Source of the DNA: UBA4572 sp049965515
Lineage (GTDB): Bacteria; Nitrospirota; Leptospirillia; Leptospirillales; Leptospirillaceae
Length of the DNA: 64,000 nucleotides
Assembly (NCBI GenBank): GCA_049965515.1
Contig: JBMFWG010000001.1
Span: 1-64,000, forward strand
Direction of reading: 5' to 3'
Made by a program: the position numbers and the translations under genes. The stretch's first letter is position 1; each line of letters begins with the position of its first letter. Under the pieces are notes generated by a model that saw nothing but the letters and a program-made list of their open reading frames with translations, searched no databases and was not told where the DNA came from. This document shows positions 26,607 through 33,644 of the stretch, piece by piece.

Positions 26607-26617
26607 ACGAAAGGGGA

Positions 26618-26646
26618 TTGCAACCCCCCACAAAATGGATTAAACT
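26618..26646 (+). promoter_or_regulatory. Predicted rpmB promoter
   Basis: TTGCAA (26618-26623), a 17-base spacer and TAAACT (26641-26646) lie about 40 bases before the rpmB start codon. The -35 is 11 bases outside the right inverted repeat of the IS remnant. Confidence 0.6.
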
Positions 26647-26687
26647 ATGAGGAATTTTCGATTGAACGACTTACAAGGGAGCTTATC

Positions 26688-26879
26688 ATGGCAGCCAACT
26701 GTTTCGTCTGCGGGAAGACCAAGGTGGTCGGGAATCAGATCAGCCACTCTCACCGCGTCACCAAGCGGGTCTTCAAGCCTAATCTTCAGTCAGTTCACGC
26801 TCTTGTGGAGGGACAACCCCGTCGCATCCGCGTCTGCACCCGGTGCATCCGGAGCGGGAAGGTTCAGAAAGCAATCTGA
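26688..26879 (+). CDS. rpmB: 50S ribosomal protein L28
   Basis: A 63-residue L28 starting MAANCFVCGKTKVVGNQISH, with KRVFKPNLQSVHALVEGQPRRIRVCTRCIRSGKV. It keeps both CxxC pairs, so it is the zinc-binding form. It is transcribed alone from its own promoter and ends before a hairpin terminator. Confidence 0.97.
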   Translation: MAANCFVCGKTKVVGNQISHSHRVTKRVFKPNLQSVHALVEGQPRRIRVCTRCIRSGKVQKAI

Positions 26880-26930
26880 TCCTCTTCCCAGCCCCCGTCA
26901 AGGGTCACGGAAGAAGATAAAGCAGCGATC

Positions 26931-26973
26931 GTCCGATGGCCAAGGAGAAATCCAAGGCGATCGGACTTTTTAT
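26931..26973 (+). terminator. Intrinsic terminator of rpmB
   Basis: GTCCGATGGCC and GGCGATCGGAC form an 11-bp stem with one mismatch around a 14-base loop, followed by five T. A run of ten G follows at 26975-26984. Confidence 0.7.
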
Positions 26974-27039
26974 TGGGGGGGGGGATTCTTTCCTCCCTTG
27001 CCCCTCGCCTCCCTCACTCCTCCGACATCCTTCTTCCCC

Positions 27040-27465
27040 TCAGACAGACGTCTTTCCGAGATAGGCCACCACATCGACCTCAAGGCTCGCCCCCCGGGGA
27101 AGCTCTCGCACTCCAACGGTCACACGAGCGGGATAGGGAGGAGAAAAGAAAGCGGCACAGGCTTCATTCACAGTCTGAAACCCTGCCATGTCCGTCAGAT
27201 AAAGAGTGACCTTCACGACATGGGACGGAGTGGCCCGGACCTGGGAAAGCATTTCTCCCAGACGGGAAAAAATGAGACGAGCCTCCTCCCTCACCCCTCC
27301 CGACACAATCGTCCCGTCCTCCAGAAGAGCAATCTGACCGGAGAGATACAACCAGCCGCCGGCCAGAATGCCGGGGCTATAGGGCCCGACCGGAGGAGGG
27401 GAACCTGCGGGAGAGCCCAGGGGCGTCAACATAGGGGGAGAAAGGGGTGGGCGGCTAGAAGGCAT
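27040..27465 (-). CDS. ridA: RidA (YjgF/UK114) family deaminase
   Basis: RidA hydrolyses reactive enamine/imine intermediates of amino-acid metabolism. The 141-residue protein has GPYSPGILAGGWLYLSGQIA, a central TLYLTDMAGFQTVNEACAAFF and PARVTVGVRELPRGASLEVDVVA, including the arginine (PAR) and glutamate of the active site. A start at MLTPLGSPAG, 11 codons in, is possible, since the first 11 residues are low-complexity. The beginning overlaps the end of the small membrane gene upstream. Confidence 0.9.
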   Translation of the reverse strand: MPSSRPPLSPPMLTPLGSPAGSPPPVGPYSPGILAGGWLYLSGQIALLEDGTIVSGGVREEARLIFSRLGEMLSQVRATPSHVVKVTLYLTDMAGFQTVNEACAAFFSPPYPARVTVGVRELPRGASLEVDVVAYLGKTSV

Positions 27466-27640
27466 GAAGCGTCAGCCCCAGCGAAGCTCCAATGAAGGCA
27501 TAATAGAGCGTGGCAATCCGGGGGCTCCGATTGATCCGACAGGCCACCGTCCCGCATCCATTTCGGGTCAGGATGGCACTCACCAGAAAGCCAAAAACAC
27601 CTCCTGCCACACCTCCCACCAGCATTGCCTTGTAGTCCAT
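27455..27640 (-). CDS. Small two-helix membrane protein, DUF6132-like
   Basis: A 61-residue protein with a glycine-rich helix (LVGGVAGGVFGFLVSAIL), a cysteine-bearing loop (GCGTVACRINRSP) and a second helix (LYYAFIGASLGLTL). The G-x-C-x-I-x-x-x-P loop between two helices fits the DUF6132 type of small membrane protein, whose function is unknown. AAGGAAG precedes the chosen ATG; a 14-residue longer frame lacks this. It overlaps ridA by 11 bases. Confidence 0.6.
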   Translation of the reverse strand: MDYKAMLVGGVAGGVFGFLVSAILTRNGCGTVACRINRSPRIATLYYAFIGASLGLTLHAF

Positions 27641-27710
27641 CGCGTTCTTCCTTATGTCAAACCATGCCGTTTTTCCGGACAATCCACTCTCCCGGAACCC
27701 GTCCTCAGAT

Positions 27711-27719
27711 GCTATAATT
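27711..27719 (+). promoter_or_regulatory. Extended -10 promoter for glutaredoxin gene
   Basis: TGCTATAAT is a perfect TGn-TATAAT extended -10. No good -35 is visible, which is usual for this promoter type. It lies 69 bases before the glutaredoxin-like start codon. Confidence 0.65.
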
Positions 27720-27787
27720 ATTATAGAAACAAGAGAGAGGGGCTGACAACAGCCGTTCTTGTCACCATTTTCCAGGAGAAAACATCC

Positions 27788-28039
27788 ATGGCCAAGGTTC
27801 GGCTCGTCTATGCCAGCTGGTGTCCCAGCTGCCCCGCCGCCAAAAGTTTCTGGACCCGTCTTCGACAGGAAATCCCTTTCAACTACGAAGAGATCGATAT
27901 CGACACCCCCCGAGGGAAGGAGCTGGCGGAGAGATTCAACATTCGTTCGGTTCCCACGACCCTCGTCGGAGACCGGCCCTATTTTGTGGGTGTTCCCGAC
28001 AGGCAGCGGGCGATCTCACTCCTCAAGTCGGCTCGATAA
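27788..28039 (+). CDS. Glutaredoxin-like protein
   Basis: An 83-residue, single-domain thioredoxin-fold protein. VRLVYASWCPSCPAAKSFW carries the CPSC active site (Cys12 and Cys15), IDIDTPRGKELAERFNIRSVPTTLV contains the cis-proline, and a C-terminal helix follows. The lack of a signal peptide indicates a cytoplasmic reductase of the glutaredoxin or NrdH type. AGGAG lies 9 bases before the ATG. It is monocistronic, with an extended -10 promoter and a strong terminator. Confidence 0.88.
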   Translation: MAKVRLVYASWCPSCPAAKSFWTRLRQEIPFNYEEIDIDTPRGKELAERFNIRSVPTTLVGDRPYFVGVPDRQRAISLLKSAR

Positions 28040-28095
28040 TTTTTTCCCAAGCTTTTCTCACATCCACAGAGAAAAAATCCGTTCTTTTCCCCAAC

Positions 28096-28128
28096 AAAAA
28101 GGCCCCTTTTCGGGGCCTTTTTCTTTTA
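28096..28128. terminator. Bidirectional intrinsic terminator
   Basis: A GGCCCC / GGGGCC stem with a 5-base loop is flanked by A5 on the left and T5 on the right. It can therefore end both the glutaredoxin transcript (plus) and the cytochrome b-c transcript (minus), whose stop codons lie on either side. Confidence 0.88.
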
Positions 28129-28164
28129 GTCTCTTTTTAACAGGTGATCCAAAGATGATTCTCC

Positions 28165-29532
28165 TTAGGGCGTCTTTGTGGGATCAGGCCAGTTCATGCG
28201 TCCCAGGGAAGAGATGTACATGGCAAGATCGTGCTGCTGCTGGGGCGTGAGATAGGTGAAGTCCGGCATGATGGAGTCCGGAAAGTGCGCCTTGGAGTTC
28301 ACAAACTGCACCGTCAGCCAATGCTCGGAATGGCCCACAAGCCCTTCTTCGGAGAGATCAGGGCCAATCTTGCCCCCCTTCCCGAAGACCGTATGGCATC
28401 CCATACATCCGGCTGTATTGAAGACAATCTGGCCCCGGAGCATAGCCGCTCGGTCGACATCAACAAGTTTTTTATACCCGTTTTCAGCCATGAGGGAGAG
28501 AACTAGCATGGCGGTCAGGACAAAGAGGGTGGAAAGAACGGCAAACGGTCTTCGGAATGGGGATCGCACCGGCTTTTTGTCGATGAAAGGCAAGAAGATC
28601 AGCACGACAGCAATAAGGACGGGGAGCCCAACCACCCCCACGATCTCCGGACGAATGAGCTTGAGAAGCTCGAAGATCCAGTCGAAATACCATGCAGGCG
28701 TCGGATTGTAGGCCGCATTGGAAGGATTGGCAACGGATTCGAGTCCGGGAGGATGCAGGATGGCGAGCGCCAGGATGAGAATGAAGATTCCCAGCATCCC
28801 GAAGGCATCCATCAGCACCTGACGCGGGTAAAAGGTATCTTTCGTCGCTTCGAGCTTTTCTGGAGAGCCGGAAAAAGGACCGGCCGGACCAACGCGGCGA
28901 AAGATCACCATATGCAGCATGACAAAGAGAATAAAGAGGGTGGGAAGGATCATCGTGTGCAGGGTGAAAAAATGCGAAAGGGTCAAGGCTCCGAGCCCCA
29001 CCCCGCCCCGTATGGCATCCTTGATGGCCTCACCCACAAAAGGAACAAGGCCGATCATGTTGGTTCCGACGATCGTTCCCCAGTAGGCACGCTCATCCCA
29101 CGGCAGGAGGTATCCCGAGAAGGAGGCCGTCATGGTCAGCCCCAGAAGGACCACGCCGACGAGCCACATGATCTCTCGGGGCCGCTTGTAGGCCCCCCAG
29201 ATAAAAACCTGGAGAAGGTGGATGCCTACGGCAATGACCATAATCGAAGATCCCCAGTAATGGATGCCCCGGATCAGCCGGCCGACCCCCACACCATGAT
29301 AGGTGAGGTGGTCGATATAGTTGACGCTGTCCCAGGCATGATCGGGAGTTCCTCCGTAGTAAAAGGCGAGCATCATCCCTGTGACAAACTGGAGGATCAG
29401 GACAAAGAAAACCATGGATCCCGGAATGTAGGCCCACCGTGATCCGCCAGGCATCGGCTCGTTCAGGAGAAAACTCATCAGACTCGAGATTCTGATGCGC
29501 TCGTCGAGATAGGCATAAATTTTATGTCCCAT
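28165..29532 (-). CDS. Fused cytochrome b / cytochrome c subunit of a bc-type complex
   Basis: The 455-residue protein combines cytochrome b6, a subunit IV-like part and a C-terminal c-type haem domain. The first haem histidine pair (GIHYW and GIHLL) is 13 residues apart. The second (LHTM and MLHM) has 14 intervening residues, the b6-type spacing. The Qo motif reads PAWY rather than PEWY. After about nine hydrophobic segments the C-terminal domain has CMGCH and a later PDSIMPDF supplying the probable methionine ligand. It would oxidise quinol with the Rieske protein encoded 16 bases upstream and pass electrons to its own cytochrome c domain. Confidence 0.92.
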   Translation of the reverse strand: MGHKIYAYLDERIRISSLMSFLLNEPMPGGSRWAYIPGSMVFFVLILQFVTGMMLAFYYGGTPDHAWDSVNYIDHLTYHGVGVGRLIRGIHYWGSSIMVIAVGIHLLQVFIWGAYKRPREIMWLVGVVLLGLTMTASFSGYLLPWDERAYWGTIVGTNMIGLVPFVGEAIKDAIRGGVGLGALTLSHFFTLHTMILPTLFILFVMLHMVIFRRVGPAGPFSGSPEKLEATKDTFYPRQVLMDAFGMLGIFILILALAILHPPGLESVANPSNAAYNPTPAWYFDWIFELLKLIRPEIVGVVGLPVLIAVVLIFLPFIDKKPVRSPFRRPFAVLSTLFVLTAMLVLSLMAENGYKKLVDVDRAAMLRGQIVFNTAGCMGCHTVFGKGGKIGPDLSEEGLVGHSEHWLTVQFVNSKAHFPDSIMPDFTYLTPQQQHDLAMYISSLGRMNWPDPTKTP

Positions 29533-29548
29533 TTTTTATCCCTTCCTC

Positions 29549-30481
29549 TCAGGCCAGACGTTTTTTGGCTGCGATACCGATGGCAAACTGCTCGTAGATG
29601 ACCGAGATCGCACCGTCGGGGGCAATGCGGACGGGAAGCTGGTCCATTGGGCGGGGAGCCGGCCCCCCTATTCGTTTTCCATTCAACTGGTAGATGGAGT
29701 GATGGCAGGGGCAGATGAAAAGCTTCTGGCCCTTGTGCCATTGGGGTTCACACCCCAGATGGGGACAAATGGGGGAGAGAACGGTCAGGCGGGGGTCCGA
29801 GTTGGCCAGTTCAAGGGGAGAGTCGAGACCCAGAATCTTGTCCTCAGGCTCCGACTGGGGATCGGAAGCTCCAGAGTGGCGAATGAGCCAGACCGATCGC
29901 TCTTCGGGAACACGCATCCACCCGCTGACGGAGAAGGCCCGAAAAGAGTGGGAGACAGGCTCGTCCATCGGAAGGTCCTGCAGCTTGACACCCAGATCAC
30001 GCCAGGAATCTTTGACGGGGGTGGTGGCCGCAGCCATGATATATCCCCCGATGGGAACCAAAAGGGAAACTCCGATCGCGGCCGCGAGAATGGCCACAGA
30101 CCGTCCCATGAAGGCGCGTCGTGTCAGGGCATCCTCCTCGCCCTGCTCGCGAACATCAAGCGGCTTGATTGTCACAAGAGCCCCCAGCTCGATGTGGTGT
30201 CCCGGAGGAAAAAACCAGGGGGGAACCTCCTCGTACTGGGTGGGGTCGAAGACAGAGAAGCCATGAAGCTCTTCGGGAGTGACATTCGTACGAATCTCCA
30301 TGGAGTTGAGCTCTGTGACCCGATCGAGGGGGAGGATGTGCATCGAGTCAAGCGAGCGAACGACCAATGCCGTCACCTGATGGCGCGACTCCATCAAAAG
30401 AACCTTTTCCAGCCGACCGAGTGATTCTCCCCGGACTCCGATCACAGGAATACCGACACGGTAGGTAACCTCTTTGTCCAT
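29549..30481 (-). CDS. Rieske iron-sulfur protein with N-terminal PRC-barrel domain
   Basis: A 310-residue fusion. Residues 5-65 (RVGIPVIGVRGESLGRLEKV ... LPLDRVTEL) resemble a PRC-barrel. A twin-arginine-like motif (TRRAFMG) and membrane anchor follow at about 120-151, then a Rieske domain. Cluster ligands are Cys239-x-His241 and Cys257-x-x-His260, with Cys244 and Cys259 for the disulfide. The PRC part should therefore stay in the cytoplasm and the Rieske part face outwards. The ATG with AAGGAGAG was chosen over a TTG five codons upstream. It is cotranscribed with the cytochrome b-c gene. Confidence 0.88.
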   Translation of the reverse strand: MDKEVTYRVGIPVIGVRGESLGRLEKVLLMESRHQVTALVVRSLDSMHILPLDRVTELNSMEIRTNVTPEELHGFSVFDPTQYEEVPPWFFPPGHHIELGALVTIKPLDVREQGEEDALTRRAFMGRSVAILAAAIGVSLLVPIGGYIMAAATTPVKDSWRDLGVKLQDLPMDEPVSHSFRAFSVSGWMRVPEERSVWLIRHSGASDPQSEPEDKILGLDSPLELANSDPRLTVLSPICPHLGCEPQWHKGQKLFICPCHHSIYQLNGKRIGGPAPRPMDQLPVRIAPDGAISVIYEQFAIGIAAKKRLA

Positions 30482-30545
30482 AGAACTCTCCTTCAAAGGA
30501 AGATTGGACGGGATGGGAGAAAGGCTGCCCTCATTCCCGGACTGC

Positions 30546-31355
30546 TCAGAACATTCCCATCTGGTGATAACCCAGATCGACGAACAGGACCTCTCCTGTC
30601 ACCGCTCTCATGAGAGGGGAAAGCAGAGCCACAGTGGCATCCGCCACCTCTTCCGACGTGAGCTCCTGGCCCTTGAGAGGAGCCCGATCGGCGACGGCCT
30701 TCTGCATGTCGACAAAGCCCTTGATGGCCCGTCCTGAGGCCGTCTTGATAGGACCAGCACTAACGGCGTTGACCCGAATTCCCCGGGTCCCGAGGTCATG
30801 GGCAAGGTAGCGCACCGACGCCTCCAGAGAGGCCTTGGCCGTTCCCATGACATTGTAGTGGGGAACGATCCGCTCCGACCCCAGATAGGTCATGGCAACG
30901 ATTGAGGACTGGGGATTCAGGAGAGGGAGGAAGGCCCGACAGAGCGCCACGAGGGAAAAGGCACTGATCTCCTGGGCCAGAATAAATCCTTCACGGCTGG
31001 TATCGAGAAACGCCCCGTCGAGCTCCTCTCGTTTCGCAAAGGCAATACTGTGAACCAGACCGTCGAGCCGCAGATTCTCCTTCATCAGGCGATCGGCTAC
31101 CGCAGCGATTTCTTCATCATTTTTGACGTCGAGGGAAAGGAGAAGGGGCGACAGGCCCGAGGAGGGAACTTCGGAGAGGAGCTTTTCCAGTGTGGAGCGT
31201 TGCGACTCGCCCTGATAGGTGAAGGTAACCCGACCTCCCGACTTGACAATGGATTGAGCCACAGCCCAGGCAATAGACCACCGGTTGGCGACCCCCGTTA
31301 CGAGAATATGCCGGGAGGCAAGCAATGAAGGGGCCGGGGCGGGAGCGTCAGTCAT
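30546..31355 (-). CDS. fabI: Enoyl-[acyl-carrier-protein] reductase (NADH)
   Basis: FabI performs the last reduction in each round of fatty-acid elongation. The 269-residue short-chain dehydrogenase has the FabI-type N-terminus HILVTGVANRWSIAWAVAQ, LDGLVHSIAFAKREEL, a catalytic YNVMGTAK (Y-x6-K) and GIRVNAVSAGPIKTASGRAI. The ATG overlaps the stop of the upstream propeller gene by 4 bases. The Rieske gene follows 64 bases downstream on the same strand; no functional link is evident. Confidence 0.96.
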   Translation of the reverse strand: MTDAPAPAPSLLASRHILVTGVANRWSIAWAVAQSIVKSGGRVTFTYQGESQRSTLEKLLSEVPSSGLSPLLLSLDVKNDEEIAAVADRLMKENLRLDGLVHSIAFAKREELDGAFLDTSREGFILAQEISAFSLVALCRAFLPLLNPQSSIVAMTYLGSERIVPHYNVMGTAKASLEASVRYLAHDLGTRGIRVNAVSAGPIKTASGRAIKGFVDMQKAVADRAPLKGQELTSEEVADATVALLSPLMRAVTGEVLFVDLGYHQMGMF

Positions 31356-32410
31356 GAGTGAGTCCTTGGGCTGGAGGTTGAGGGAACAGCACGAGGCAAA
31401 AGCTTCGTCGGGGAAGGGGCAGGAGATTTCTTGACTGGTTGCGTTGACAGGGAAGGCGTTCCGAAAGTCGAGAGAGAATAGCCAAAAAGCCTTGTTCTGT
31501 CATTTCCTGGGTCATCCATCACAATAAAAATGGTAGGCCATTTTTTAAAATAATACAAGCGCACAGGGAGATAGGAGGAGTGGAATGAGGAAATAATTGA
31601 AAGATCGGGAAGATGATAAAGATTCAGAGTTTTGCATTTTCGAAAGGAGACGAGAAGACGATCCCCTCCCGGAAGAAGAACCATGTCCTGGACTCCCCGG
31701 GAAAGACGTCCTCGAAGACGTGACCGGGTCAACTCCTCCCCGTTTTGTCCCTCCAGGAGAAGGGCATTGCGGCAGCCGACAACAAAGCCTCCGGAGGGCA
31801 AGGGACGCACGCGGGAAGGCTCCCGACAGGAGTCGAGGTCGAAGATCTTCCGGGTTTCAAGCGTTCGGGGAGACAGATCTTTTACCTGCTCCCCCCGGGA
31901 CAGGGGAAGCCAAAGATCCCCCTTTGCATCAGGGGTGATCTGAGGAAAGACATCACCCATCGCCGTCCAGCCATCCGGACGATCCGTGACGGGATTCAAG
32001 TGGTAGATGATATGAACAGCCCGGGCGACAAGATAGAGATCTCCGGTGGGCGTTCGTACAATCTGTCCTGGATTGAGTCCTACAGTCATTTTAACAGGAG
32101 GGCCCGAAGAAACAGGAAGAACCCAGAGACTCCGGCTTGCGTCAAGGGAGACCAAAACCCTCTGTCCCCCGGCACCAACCGCTAGATCCTCGGGTTGGGG
32201 GATCCGGATGAGCCGAAGAGATTCCTGCCCGTTTTCCGGATTGATGCGAAAAAGAGAGCCGGAAGGCTTTGAGAGAACAAAGAGTAGCGGAGGATCCCCG
32301 CCACTGGCCAATGTCAGGCGCCCATGGGGATAAGAAGAAGAGAAAAGTGGAGCCGGAAGATCTGCGGACTCCGCCAAAAAAGGTCCAGCGAAAAAAAGAA
32401 CTCCCCCCAT
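31352..32410 (-). CDS. Secreted beta-propeller-like protein, unknown function
   Basis: A 352-residue protein with repeated beta-rich segments typical of NHL/SMP-30-like propellers (IPQPEDLAVGAGGQRVLVSL, LNPGQIVRTPTGDLYLVARA, FPQITPDAKGDLWLPLS, VQDMVLLPGGDRLLVSF). A serine/proline-rich tail follows. The annotated ATG leaves a signal peptide without a positive n-region. The open frame upstream adds SLIFPLRSFGSLRSCILFA, which would complete it, but only a CTG (overlapping the previous stop as CTGA) could start it. The ligand and role are unknown. Confidence 0.65.
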   Translation of the reverse strand: MGGVLFFAGPFLAESADLPAPLFSSSYPHGRLTLASGGDPPLLFVLSKPSGSLFRINPENGQESLRLIRIPQPEDLAVGAGGQRVLVSLDASRSLWVLPVSSGPPVKMTVGLNPGQIVRTPTGDLYLVARAVHIIYHLNPVTDRPDGWTAMGDVFPQITPDAKGDLWLPLSRGEQVKDLSPRTLETRKIFDLDSCREPSRVRPLPSGGFVVGCRNALLLEGQNGEELTRSRLRGRLSRGVQDMVLLPGGDRLLVSFRKCKTLNLYHLPDLSIISSFHSSYLPVRLYYFKKWPTIFIVMDDPGNDRTRLFGYSLSTFGTPSLSTQPVKKSPAPSPTKLLPRAVPSTSSPRTHS

Positions 32411-32460
32411 GGCAAAGAGGATACAGGAACGAAGGGAGCCAAAGGAACGAAGGGGAAAGA

Positions 32461-33627
32461 TCAGAGAACTCCCAGCGAGAGGAACCTTCCCCCGCCTTTT
32501 TTCTTGTTCCAGCGAACCGTGAGCCCCATCATCGACTGCACAATTTCCGGAACGTAGTTTTCCATGAAACCCGCCACATAATCATCCACCACAGGAAACT
32601 TTGCCGGTCCCTTGCCGGAGGCAGAGAGACCATCCATCTCGGCCGTAAGCGTTCCATCTCGCCACACGGGTGTGATTTCGAGGCTCTTCCTGTCATCCTT
32701 GCCCCTTTTTCCGGAACCTTTCTGATCCTCAAGGGCTTCCGAAATAAAGGCTCCCATCTCGATAGTGACTCCCATCGGCAACATAAGGGACCAGGGAACA
32801 AGGGAGACTTGCCCCCTCTCCGGAGCGTCATCCCCCTCGCCAAACGGGGCAGTGAGGTCAAAGATCTGAGCGACGAGAGTTCCCATTGTCTCGCCGATTT
32901 CCGAGGAAAACCGACGATCAAGGAAATCCCCCCACTCCTCTTCGGGAGGAGTCATCCGCACCAGTCCCACAATGGCGCCTCGACCATTGTCGAGGGTCTT
33001 CCCGAAGGCGCGTCGGATCGGATCATTCGGAGCCAGGAGAATTTCTGCCGGCTGGTCCCAGTCCCCAAGGGGAGCATCCCCATTCATCAGAGGAATCCGG
33101 TCAAGAGATCCGGAGGAATCCATGGAGAAGCCGAAGGTCATGCGTTCGTCCACAAACCCGCGCCTTGAATCATACGAAAAAGTATAAAGATCTGCAAACG
33201 ACAGCATCCGGGGATGGAGAAAGACCTCCGCTCCCGAACCCTCGGGGGAGAGGATTGTCTCCACCAGCCGGGCAAGCGGCGCCAGGGCCTCAAGGGTCAT
33301 GCGTGGTGGAATGGGACAGTCGAGATCAAGAATGATTCCCAGACCAAAGACAGCCTGTTCCTGGGAAGGGCTCTCTGTCTCCTCCCCCTCCATCTCCAGG
33401 TCGAATCGGTCGTGGGACATCTCCAGATAGTTTCGGATAAAAAGGGACCAAGCAGGAGTCATGGGCGCAAGATCCGCCAGAGAGGAGAGCTCGCCCTCTT
33501 CGGCAAGAAAGTCGACAATGTCGGAAAGCTCATTGATCTTCATCTCGTCGGCAAGAATCTGATCGGGAGTCCCCGATCGGAGAATCGCCTCAAGGCTGTC
33601 CAGAGGATCGCCTCCCCCTTGGGTCAT
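32461..33627 (-). CDS. Acidic protein downstream of mutS, unknown function
   Basis: A 388-residue, acidic, apparently cytoplasmic protein with no signal peptide or transmembrane helix. I recognise no family. The N-terminal 50 residues look helical; the middle holds a glycine/aspartate-rich stretch (LGIILDLDCPIPP), and VPWSLMLPMGVTIEMGAFI is the most hydrophobic part. The ATG at 33627 has GAGGAAA upstream; a GTG seven codons earlier overlaps the mutS stop. It ends in coupling distance of the propeller gene. Position after mutS suggests cotranscription only. Confidence 0.65.
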   Translation of the reverse strand: MTQGGGDPLDSLEAILRSGTPDQILADEMKINELSDIVDFLAEEGELSSLADLAPMTPAWSLFIRNYLEMSHDRFDLEMEGEETESPSQEQAVFGLGIILDLDCPIPPRMTLEALAPLARLVETILSPEGSGAEVFLHPRMLSFADLYTFSYDSRRGFVDERMTFGFSMDSSGSLDRIPLMNGDAPLGDWDQPAEILLAPNDPIRRAFGKTLDNGRGAIVGLVRMTPPEEEWGDFLDRRFSSEIGETMGTLVAQIFDLTAPFGEGDDAPERGQVSLVPWSLMLPMGVTIEMGAFISEALEDQKGSGKRGKDDRKSLEITPVWRDGTLTAEMDGLSASGKGPAKFPVVDDYVAGFMENYVPEIVQSMMGLTVRWNKKKGGGRFLSLGVL

Positions 33628-33644
33628 GCTTGTTTCCTCGTGGA

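Larger units (their letters stand above)
25824..26609 (+). mobile_element. Decayed DDE-type insertion sequence between recG and rpmB
   Basis: The 1.08-kb gap between recG and rpmB is filled mainly by an IS remnant of about 790 bases. It is bounded by 18-bp imperfect inverted repeats and holds a broken transposase gene. The left part (25845-25948) is the AT-rich leader. The outer edges are approximate; a target duplication could not be identified with certainty. The 210 bases between recG and the left repeat show no gene. The right repeat ends only 11 bases before the predicted rpmB -35 element. Confidence 0.7.

Noticed and set aside
26975..26984. Run of ten G after the rpmB terminator
   Set aside because: It lies in a non-coding gap and affects no reading frame. 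It could be phase-variable only if it were regulatory, for which there is no evidence.
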